This document shows, piece after piece, positions 1 to 5,470 of a DNA stretch of 5,470 bases. The stretch's first letter is position 1; the number at the start of each line of letters is the position of its first letter. The notes beneath the pieces are model-generated. The model was not told where the DNA came from. It saw nothing but the letters and a program-made list of their open reading frames with translations, and did not search any database. The stretch is from the NCBI GenBank assembly GCA_937875975.1, contig CALEEU010000183.1:1-5470 (forward strand), read 5' to 3'. The position numbers were made by a program, and so were the translations under genes. Source of the stretch: an uncultured Opitutia bacterium. Its GTDB lineage: Bacteria; Verrucomicrobiota; Verrucomicrobiia; Opitutales; UBA953.

Positions 1-498
1 TCCATGAAGGAAGGCGGCGGCCTCGTCCCGTTCTTCGCCTCCTGGCCTGGCGTGATGCCGTCCGGCAAGGTGAATGCCAATGTCGCCGATGCCAGCGACC
101 TCCTGCCCACCTTCGCCGAACTCGCCGGTGCGCCGCTGCCGACCGGACGCGTGATCGATGGTCGTAGCCTGGTCTCCCAATTCAAGGGCGATACGAAGTC
201 ACCGCGTACCTGGGCCTACTGCCAGCTCAGCAATAACTACTATGTCCGCGAGGCGGGCTGGAAGCTCGACCAGTCCGGCACCCTTTACGACATGAAGGAC
301 GCCCCGTTCCAGGAAGTCGCCGTCGCGGCGGACACCAAGGATGAGGCCGCCGTGGCCGCCCGGGCCCGCCTGGCGGCCGCTTTGACCGGCCTGAACCCGA
401 CTGCTGGCTACAAGGACGAAGTCGGCGACGGCTCCGGCCGGAGCGGTAATAAGGAAGAGAAAAAGAAGAAGACAAAGAAGGTCAAAGAGGCTAAGTAA
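1..498 (+). CDS. Type I sulfatase, C-terminal part (5' end outside window)
   Basis: C-terminal about 165 residues of an arylsulfatase-type enzyme, which hydrolyses sulfate esters, usually in the periplasm or outside the cell. The reading frame is open from base 1, so the ATG at 4 is very probably internal. Visible family landmarks are EGGGLVPFFASWPG (bases about 10-51), matching the EGGxRxPxxxxWPG segment of sulfatases, then DLLPTFAELAG (about 97-129), DGRSLVSQFKG (about 157-189) and LYDMKDAPFQEVAVA (about 283-327), the usual 'LYDLxxDPxExxNVA' closing motif. By comparison with human ARSA, the catalytic Lys should lie a few codons left of base 1. The formylglycine Cys/Ser site and metal ligands are also outside, so activity cannot be judged. 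The protein ends in a low-complexity Lys-rich tail (about 451-495). The stop lies 5 bases before the SGNH hydrolase start, suggesting one operon. The family call is firm; the substrate is unknown. Confidence 0.93.
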   Translation, partial: SMKEGGGLVPFFASWPGVMPSGKVNANVADASDLLPTFAELAGAPLPTGRVIDGRSLVSQFKGDTKSPRTWAYCQLSNNYYVREAGWKLDQSGTLYDMKDAPFQEVAVAADTKDEAAVAARARLAAALTGLNPTAGYKDEVGDGSGRSGNKEEKKKKTKKVKEAK

Positions 499-503
499 AC
501 GGC

Positions 504-1211
504 ATGCCCCTGCGTCTGCTCTGCGCGCTCATCCTAACGACGTCCGCCGTCTTCGCGGCCGACGAGGTCCTGACGGATAAGTCCTCGTCCGCGAAGGTCA
601 TGGCCCTATATCAGAGGGTCCTGGCTGGGGCGCAGAAGGCTCCGCCGGCGCCCGGTGGCATCATCTGCCTCGGCAGCTCGCACATGCAGTTCTGGAAGAG
701 CGTGAAGCAGGACCTCGCGCCGCTGACCGTCCATAACTACGGCATCGGTGGCAGCCGGATGAATCAGGCCGCTGAGCATTTCGTCGAAAACCTCGCCATC
801 CCGTTCAAGCCCCGTGCGGTGATCCTTTACGAAGGCAGCAACGACATCAATGCCGGCGCCAAGCCGGAGACTGTCCTGGAGAATTTTCGGAAGCTTTATA
901 GCAAGCTGCACGCCGCCTTGCCGCAGACGCGCCTCTACGTGCTCGGCGTCGTGCCCAGCCCCGGCAAGCGCTTCCTCAAGATCGCCGAACTCCGTAAGAC
1001 GAACGAACTGCTCGCCAAGGAGTGCGCCACGCAGCCGTGGATGAAGTTCATCGACATCACCGAGCCGCTCATCGGCGCCGACGGCAAGCCGAAGGAAGAG
1101 CTCTTCAAGCCCGGCGACATCCATATGCTCCCTGCCGGTTACGCCGTGTGGAAATCCGTCATCGCCCCCGTCATCGTCCCCGCCGAAAAAGCCTTCGAAC
1201 ATGTCAAATAA
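504..1211 (+). CDS. Secreted SGNH/GDSL-family hydrolase (putative esterase)
   Basis: A 235-residue protein with an N-terminal signal peptide (Arg4, hydrophobic 5-17, likely cleavage after Ala18 or Ala19), so it is exported. Members of this superfamily are serine esterases or lipases, many acting on acyl groups of carbohydrates. Block I is LGSSHMQFW (56-64) with the probable nucleophile Ser59 in place of the GDS serine. Block II is NYGIGGS (78-84), supplying the oxyanion Gly. Block III is GSND (111-114), with Asn113 the oxyanion Asn. Block V is PGDIHMLPAGYAVW (203-216), with His207 as catalytic base. The acidic residue is unusual: the family normally has Asp three residues before His, whereas here Gly204 is there and Asp205 is two before. 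A purine-rich AAAGAGG lies 13 bases before the ATG, rather far for a ribosome binding site. The start follows the sulfatase stop by 5 bases and gives a clean signal peptide, which supports it. The substrate is unknown; deacylation of a sulfated glycan is only an inference from the neighbour. Confidence 0.9.
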   Translation: MPLRLLCALILTTSAVFAADEVLTDKSSSAKVMALYQRVLAGAQKAPPAPGGIICLGSSHMQFWKSVKQDLAPLTVHNYGIGGSRMNQAAEHFVENLAIPFKPRAVILYEGSNDINAGAKPETVLENFRKLYSKLHAALPQTRLYVLGVVPSPGKRFLKIAELRKTNELLAKECATQPWMKFIDITEPLIGADGKPKEELFKPGDIHMLPAGYAVWKSVIAPVIVPAEKAFEHVK

Positions 1212-1455
1212 TCACCCTTCGGACTTTAAGCGGAATCTGCGTCGGGAAATCGCCGGTTACTTCATCGTCGTCCTGTGCGCCTTGCCGATCCGGATGGCTC
1301 TCATGACGAGTTTTGCGGACGCCAAAGAAGGCTTCGGCTTCTTTTGGAACCAGTACCTCAGCGGTATCACCATCGGTCTTATTGGCGCCGTCTTCATCTC
1401 CAAGCTGCGTCTCCGCACCAAACTCGCCCTGACCTTCGTCCTGGTGGCGATCTGA
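1201..1455 (+). CDS. Small hypothetical membrane protein, 84 residues
   Basis: I do not recognise this family. The 84-residue product has a basic, soluble N-terminus (KRNLRR at 10-15), a hydrophobic segment at about 18-36, a short loop with Asp40, Lys42 and Glu43, a second hydrophobic segment at about 52-67, a basic stretch KLRLRTK (68-74), and a third, short hydrophobic run at 75-84 that ends at the stop. The charges fit both termini facing the cytoplasm with the 38-50 loop outside. The ATG overlaps the end of the SGNH hydrolase gene by 11 bases in another frame. No clear Shine-Dalgarno sequence precedes it, so translation may be coupled to the upstream gene. Starting at the next Met (33) would lose the first membrane segment. 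The third hydrophobic run is too short for a full helix, so the protein could be a truncated remnant. A real gene is likely because the pattern is coherent and fills the gap exactly; its function is unknown. Confidence 0.68.
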   Translation: MSNNHPSDFKRNLRREIAGYFIVVLCALPIRMALMTSFADAKEGFGFFWNQYLSGITIGLIGAVFISKLRLRTKLALTFVLVAI

Positions 1456-1462
1456 GTTCGCC

Positions 1463-4400
1463 TTAGGCGGCCTGTTCGCGATCCAGCAGGGCGTAGACCA
1501 CGGGCGTCGCGACAAGGGAGAAGAGCACGGACATGCCGAGGGCACCGATGACTGCGATGGCCAGTGGCTTCAGCATGTCGGAGCCGGTGCCGATGCCATA
1601 GGCGAGTGGGAGTAGGCCAAACGCTGCGGCCAGGGAAGTCATGAGTACGGGTCGGAGGCGACGTCGGCCTGAAGCGACGAGCGCTTCGGTGAGTGTGAGC
1701 CCCTCGGCGCGCAAGGCGGAGACGCAGTCGAGCATCAGGATGCCGTTCTTGGCGACGATGCCGATGCCGATGATGGCTCCGAGGAAGGAAACGACGTTCA
1801 GGGTAACGCCCGTGATCCAGAGCGCGGTGACGGTACCGAAGAGGGCCAGGATGGCGCCAGAGACGATGGCGACCGGGCCTTGGAAGGTGCGGAACTCGAT
1901 GAGAAGGACCGTGAACACCAGCACGATCGCCAGCGAGAGTACCACCATCAGGCGGGCGAACGACTCCTGCTGCTGCTGATAGAGGCCGCCATATTCGATT
2001 TGGTTGGCAGGCAGGCCGGATTCCTTGGCCACCTTCTCCTTGATCATGGCCATCGCGCTGCCGAGGTCGCGTCCCTCGAGGCGCGCGGTGACGGCGACGG
2101 CCTGGCGGAGGTCTTCACGGCGGAGTTCAAGCTGGCCGGGTAAGGTATCCAAGTCGGCGACCTGGGATAGCTTGATCACCTGACCAGCTGCAGTCCGCAG
2201 AGGGAGTTCAAGCAACGTGGCCTTGAGGTTGGTGGCGGCGGCATCGGCCTTGATGCGGATGGCGATGGTCCGATCGCCTTCCTGGACGGAAGTAGCGGTT
2301 TCGCCGATCATGGCAGAGCGTACCGCGGTGGCGATGTCGGTCGTGGTGAGGCCGGCCCGGCGGGCTTCGGCTGAGCGCACGTTGAGGCGCAGCGAAGGGC
2401 CGGTGTAGGTGAGGCCGTCGTTGGTATCGACCACGCCAGGGACGGAGGCGAGGAGCTTCTCGACGACTGGGGCCTTCTGTTCCAGGAAAGCTACGTCGGG
2501 CGAAAAGATCTTCACTTCGATCGGCTTGGGCGACCACGTGAGGTCGCCGATGAGGTCGCCGAGGATGCCGTGAAGGTCCCAGTCGACGCCGGGAGCGACT
2601 TCGTGCGCCTTGGCGCGGATTGCGTCGAGGACCTCTTCGGTCGTGCGCGTGCGGTCGTCACGCAGCTTCACCAGGAAGTCGCCCGTATTAGGCTCTGCGA
2701 TAGCCAGCGCGAGGCGAGCTCCGGTCCGGCGAGAATAGCCTTCAACTTCCGGGGTGGCGCGCAGGACTTTTTCGACTTCGCGGAGTTGGCGGTCGGTCTC
2801 AGTGAGGCTAGTGCCCGGCGGTGTGAAGTAGTCGATAACGAAGCCGCCTTCATCCATCTCTGGAAGGAAGTCTGTCTGCAGTCGTTGATAGAGGAAGGCG
2901 GTGGCAAGCAGCACCAGTCCGCAGAGGCCGAGCGTCCATCCCTTGCGACGGAGCGCGAGCCGGACGGTGTTCTCGTAGATTCGGATGCAGCGGCCTAGTA
3001 GGCCGTTTTCTTCGGTGGTCGTCGTGACCTTCGGTTGGCGGACGAACCATCCCGCCAGGGCTGGCGTGAGCGTAAGGGCGAGCAAGAGGGAGGTGAGCAA
3101 CGCCGATACCATCGTCAGGGCCAATGCCCGGAAGAAGACTCCGGTGAGTCCGTCCAGAAAGGCCAACGGGATGAAGACGACCACCGGGGTGAGAGTCGAG
3201 CCGACCAGCGGCGCGATGATGTCGCCGATGCCGTCCCGGATTGCGGCGAGGCGTTCGCCGCCTTTGATGATGCGGGCGTGGATGGATTCCACGACCACGA
3301 TGGCGTCGTCGATGACGAGCCCGATGGCGGCGGCGATTCCGCCCAAGGTCATGAGATTGAAGCTCATCCCGAGCAGGTGCATTACGATCAGCGTCATCAG
3401 CACCGCGACCGGTATGACGGTCACCGCGGTCAGCGTGGTACCCCAGTCGCGCAGGAAGAGGTAGATGATGACCACGGAGAGGATCAGCCCGAAGAAGATG
3501 GATTCCCAGACTCCGCCGACGGAGGAGCGGACCAGCACCGATTGGTCATAATAGAAATCGAGACGCGTGTCGGCGGGCAGGACCGAGCGAAGGTGTGCGA
3601 TCTCTTCACGGAGCGCGTCGGCGATATCCAGGGTGCTGCCGTCGGGCTGGCTGCGGACGTTGAGAAGGACGGCGTTGACCCCTTGGGCGGTTACGACGTT
3701 GTAGATGGGTTCGGGGCCTCGCTGGACCTTGGCGAAGTCACCGATGCGGATTGGGTGACCGCCGGGTGCGGCCACCGTCAATGCTGCAATCTGGTCGGCA
3801 TCCTTGAGGCGGCCGTCCACGACGGTCAGGTAGAGCAGATGGTCTTCCTCGTGCAGGCCGGCCGGTGAGACTGTGTTGCTGGCATTGATGGCGTTGGCGA
3901 CGTCGGCGAAGGTTAGGCCGGCGGCGGTGAGGCGGATGGGGTCGACGAAGACCTGATATTCCGGTGCGCGGCCGCCGACGATGTCGACGCGGGCCACGCC
4001 GGGAATCCGGAGGAAGCGCGGCTTGATGTCATAGCGGGCGACTTCCCAGAGCGCGGAGGTGTCGCGCGTGGGGCTGGTGAGGCTGATCCCGGTGATGGGG
4101 AAGGCCGTGAAAGTGAGGCGCCAGACCGTGGTGGTGGCGGAAGTCGGCAGGGTGGCGCGAATCTGCGACAGGCGGCTGTTCACGTAGAGTTCGGCCTGTT
4201 CCATCGGCGTCTTCCAGTCGAAGAAGACGTTGATCTCGGCGGAACCACGGCCGGTCGACGAACGCACGGAGACCGCGCCCGGGATGTCCTTCATCGTCTC
4301 CTCGATGGGGCGGGTGATGGTGGACATCATCTCGTCGGCGGGCATGACGCCGTTGTCGACGAGGATGACGCAGCGAGGGAAGTCGGTCTTGGGGAAGACC

Positions 4401-4531
4401 GAGGATGGCATATTGCGGGCCGAGTAGAGGCCGGCTAGGCAGAGCGCCGCCGTGATGAAGACGATGGCTAGCGCATGACGTACGGCGAAGCGTCCGATCG
4501 CCGATCCTTCTTCTCCTGGGGAGCTACTCAT
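1463..4531 (-). CDS. RND-family efflux permease, inner-membrane pump subunit
   Basis: A complete 1022-residue proton-driven transporter of the AcrB/MexB/CzcA superfamily, close to the usual 1020-1050. Topology is typical: TM1 about 19-37, a large periplasmic loop to about 340, TM2-TM6 about 341-496, TM7 about 531-549, a second periplasmic loop to about 860, and TM8-TM12 about 860-1016. TM4 carries GLVIDDAIVVVE with Asp408-Asp409 and TM10 carries VAKNGIL with Lys928, matching the proton-relay Asp407, Asp408 and Lys940 of AcrB. This favours a drug-type (HAE) mechanism. No Met occurs between 560 and 740, where CusA has two or three of its metal-binding methionines, so Cu/Ag export of the Cus type is unlikely. 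Segments such as LPEMDEGGF and GDLIGDLTW resemble a broad RND subfamily common in environmental bacteria. The gene starts 6 bases after the adaptor stop, with no upstream Shine-Dalgarno; a purine tract lies inside codons 5-9 instead. No in-frame Met follows until residue 41, beyond TM1, so this ATG is the best start. Substrate unknown. Confidence 0.95.
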   Translation of the reverse strand: MSSSPGEEGSAIGRFAVRHALAIVFITAALCLAGLYSARNMPSSVFPKTDFPRCVILVDNGVMPADEMMSTITRPIEETMKDIPGAVSVRSSTGRGSAEINVFFDWKTPMEQAELYVNSRLSQIRATLPTSATTTVWRLTFTAFPITGISLTSPTRDTSALWEVARYDIKPRFLRIPGVARVDIVGGRAPEYQVFVDPIRLTAAGLTFADVANAINASNTVSPAGLHEEDHLLYLTVVDGRLKDADQIAALTVAAPGGHPIRIGDFAKVQRGPEPIYNVVTAQGVNAVLLNVRSQPDGSTLDIADALREEIAHLRSVLPADTRLDFYYDQSVLVRSSVGGVWESIFFGLILSVVIIYLFLRDWGTTLTAVTVIPVAVLMTLIVMHLLGMSFNLMTLGGIAAAIGLVIDDAIVVVESIHARIIKGGERLAAIRDGIGDIIAPLVGSTLTPVVVFIPLAFLDGLTGVFFRALALTMVSALLTSLLLALTLTPALAGWFVRQPKVTTTTEENGLLGRCIRIYENTVRLALRRKGWTLGLCGLVLLATAFLYQRLQTDFLPEMDEGGFVIDYFTPPGTSLTETDRQLREVEKVLRATPEVEGYSRRTGARLALAIAEPNTGDFLVKLRDDRTRTTEEVLDAIRAKAHEVAPGVDWDLHGILGDLIGDLTWSPKPIEVKIFSPDVAFLEQKAPVVEKLLASVPGVVDTNDGLTYTGPSLRLNVRSAEARRAGLTTTDIATAVRSAMIGETATSVQEGDRTIAIRIKADAAATNLKATLLELPLRTAAGQVIKLSQVADLDTLPGQLELRREDLRQAVAVTARLEGRDLGSAMAMIKEKVAKESGLPANQIEYGGLYQQQQESFARLMVVLSLAIVLVFTVLLIEFRTFQGPVAIVSGAILALFGTVTALWITGVTLNVVSFLGAIIGIGIVAKNGILMLDCVSALRAEGLTLTEALVASGRRRLRPVLMTSLAAAFGLLPLAYGIGTGSDMLKPLAIAVIGALGMSVLFSLVATPVVYALLDREQAA

Positions 4532-4537
4532 GGCGTC

Positions 4538-5470
4538 TTAGCGGGCGAGGATGTTGACCTTGGTTTCCTTCGGCAGGCCGTAGGCACCAGTAGTCACGAC
4601 GTCATCACCTTCGGCGATACCTTCGCCGGAAATCTCGATGAGACCGCGGTCACTCAGTCCGGTCTTCACTGGTTTCTGCTTCGCGACACCGCCGACGACG
4701 ACCGAGATCGTCTCTTGGTCGTCGGCCTTGATCACCGATTCCACCGGCACCGCAAGGCAGCTTTCCTTGGAAGAGGTCACGATACGGACGAGCACCAGCT
4801 GGCCGGGTCGGCCGGCTTCGGCGCCCAGGCTTACGCGGACTGCCACGCTATCGCTGTCTTTGGCGATAAGCGGGGAGATGGAGATGACCTTGCCTTGGGC
4901 GAAGGGTTTTTCCGATTCGCCGAGCTTGGTAAAGACGAAGGCCTCGACTCCTGAGTGGAGTAGGCCCGCGTCAGCGGAAGCAATCTGAGTGGTAACAATC
5001 AGGTCGGCTGGGTTGACGATTTCCGTGACATCCTTGCCGAGGTCGAGCCATTCACCTGTACGGACTGCGAGGCGGCCGATGACGCCGGCGAGCGGAGCCC
5101 GGATGGAGAGCTGGGTCTGGGCGAGTTCCGCAGAGGCGAGATCAGCTTGGGCGAGGGCGAGCGTCGCAGCGGCTTCAAGCAAAGAGCGTTCGGAAGTGCC
5201 ACCGGCCGACTTCATGGCGAGTTGGCGGGCATGGGCTTTCTCGGCGGCCGAGAGCGAAGCACGGGCTTTAGCCACCGAGGCATCGGCGGCACGGGCGTCG
5301 AGTTGGACGAGCAGGTCGCCCTTGGCGACCTTGGCGCCTTCCGTGACTAGAACCTTCTGGACGAGGCCAGCCGAGGCTGCGGCGAGTCGGGCACCGCCGG
5401 TCGGAGAGGTTTCGATTGTGCCATAGCCGCTGGCGTAGGCATGCAAGGTCGTCTTGACGATCTTCGTCAC
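4538..5470 (-). CDS. RND efflux periplasmic adaptor (membrane fusion protein), N-terminus outside window
   Basis: C-terminal 310 residues of a HlyD/AcrA-type adaptor, which links the inner-membrane RND pump to an outer-membrane channel. Residues are numbered from the window edge. The first lipoyl half is at about 30-58 (AGLVQKVLVTEGAKVAKGD). A short alpha-helical hairpin follows at about 59-120, rich in Ala, with its turn near SAGGTS. The second lipoyl half is at about 122-150 (IRAPLAGVIGRL, GEWLDLG), a beta-barrel at about 155-235, and the membrane-proximal domain to the end (AVPVESVI; a closing GAYGLPKETKV). At the hairpin tip, Arg82, Met86 and Ser93 match the RxxxLxxxxxxS motif of TolC-binding adaptors, with Met replacing Leu. 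The GTG at the very edge could be read as a start but is most likely an internal Val, because the signal peptide or lipobox and the N-terminal part are missing. It is co-directional with the permease, 6 bases upstream of it, so the two are almost certainly co-transcribed. Confidence 0.94.
   Translation of the reverse strand: MTKIVKTTLHAYASGYGTIETSPTGGARLAAASAGLVQKVLVTEGAKVAKGDLLVQLDARAADASVAKARASLSAAEKAHARQLAMKSAGGTSERSLLEAAATLALAQADLASAELAQTQLSIRAPLAGVIGRLAVRTGEWLDLGKDVTEIVNPADLIVTTQIASADAGLLHSGVEAFVFTKLGESEKPFAQGKVISISPLIAKDSDSVAVRVSLGAEAGRPGQLVLVRIVTSSKESCLAVPVESVIKADDQETISVVVGGVAKQKPVKTGLSDRGLIEISGEGIAEGDDVVTTGAYGLPKETKVNILAR

Noticed and set aside
606..1202. A 198-residue open frame on the minus strand, antisense to the SGNH hydrolase
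   Set aside because: The plus strand here encodes all the SGNH blocks in order. The antisense product has no recognisable motif and looks like a codon-bias shadow.
1459..1469. Possible terminator hairpin CGCC-TTA-GGCG at the convergent junction
   Set aside because: A 4-bp stem with a 3-base loop and no T-tract on either side is too weak to call an intrinsic terminator, and most of it lies in the permease 3' end.
1965..1979. CTG repeat suggesting a microsatellite
   Set aside because: It encodes the QQQQ of a YQQQQESF segment just before TM8 of the permease, where RND pumps often have Gln-rich sequence. Only about four units are present, so slippage-based variation is not supported.
3035..3868. 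A 277-residue open frame on the plus strand, antisense to the permease
   Set aside because: It is a shadow of the GC-rich permease gene: the composition is extreme (Asp, Gly, His, Arg, Gln runs), no domain is recognisable, and the opposite strand encodes the well-conserved TM2-TM6 region of an RND pump.
4475..4954. A 159-residue open frame on the plus strand across the adaptor/permease junction
   Set aside because: It lies antisense to two recognisable genes, has no domain or membrane pattern, and fits the same high-GC shadow effect.
5468..5470. GTG at the right edge as the adaptor start codon
   Set aside because: A start here would leave the adaptor without a signal peptide or lipobox. The following residues look like the mature region just before the first lipoyl half, so the true start is probably outside the window.
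1..5470. Search for a novel defence, mobile or RNA-based system
   Set aside because: All of the window is accounted for by five genes with short gaps. I see no direct-repeat array, transposase, integrase, toxin-antitoxin pair, nuclease, tRNA-like structure or long non-coding stretch.

Overview
This is a GC-rich bacterial window, almost entirely coding. It has five genes in two converging groups, and no RNA gene, CRISPR array, insertion sequence or long intergenic region is visible. The organism is probably a member of the PVC superphylum, most likely Verrucomicrobiota. That is inferred from a type I sulfatase next to a secreted SGNH/GDSL hydrolase, a pairing common in that group. No phylogenetic marker is present, so this is tentative.

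Plus strand, 1-1455: the C-terminal third of a type I sulfatase (runs in from the left edge, with a lysine-rich tail), then 5 bases later a secreted SGNH hydrolase of 235 residues, then an 84-residue small membrane protein whose start overlaps the hydrolase stop by 11 bases. The tight spacing suggests one transcript whose promoter lies left of the window. A sulfatase and an esterase-type hydrolase together would fit removal of sulfate and acyl groups from a sulfated glycan, but the substrate cannot be read from the sequence.

Minus strand, 5470-1463: the periplasmic adaptor (membrane fusion protein, N-terminus cut by the right edge) and, 6 bases after its stop, a complete 1022-residue RND efflux permease. 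Together they make two of the three parts of a tripartite efflux pump. No outer-membrane channel gene or regulator is in the window. The permease has the Asp-Asp pair and the Lys of the proton relay seen in drug-type (HAE) pumps and lacks methionines where a CusA-type metal site would be. The adaptor carries a recognisable hairpin-tip motif for binding a TolC-like channel.

The two groups meet tail to tail with 7 bases between stop codons and no convincing terminator. I see no evidence for a previously undescribed system. The points most worth checking are the orphan 84-residue membrane protein, the shifted Asp-His motif in the SGNH hydrolase and the lysine-rich tail of the sulfatase.
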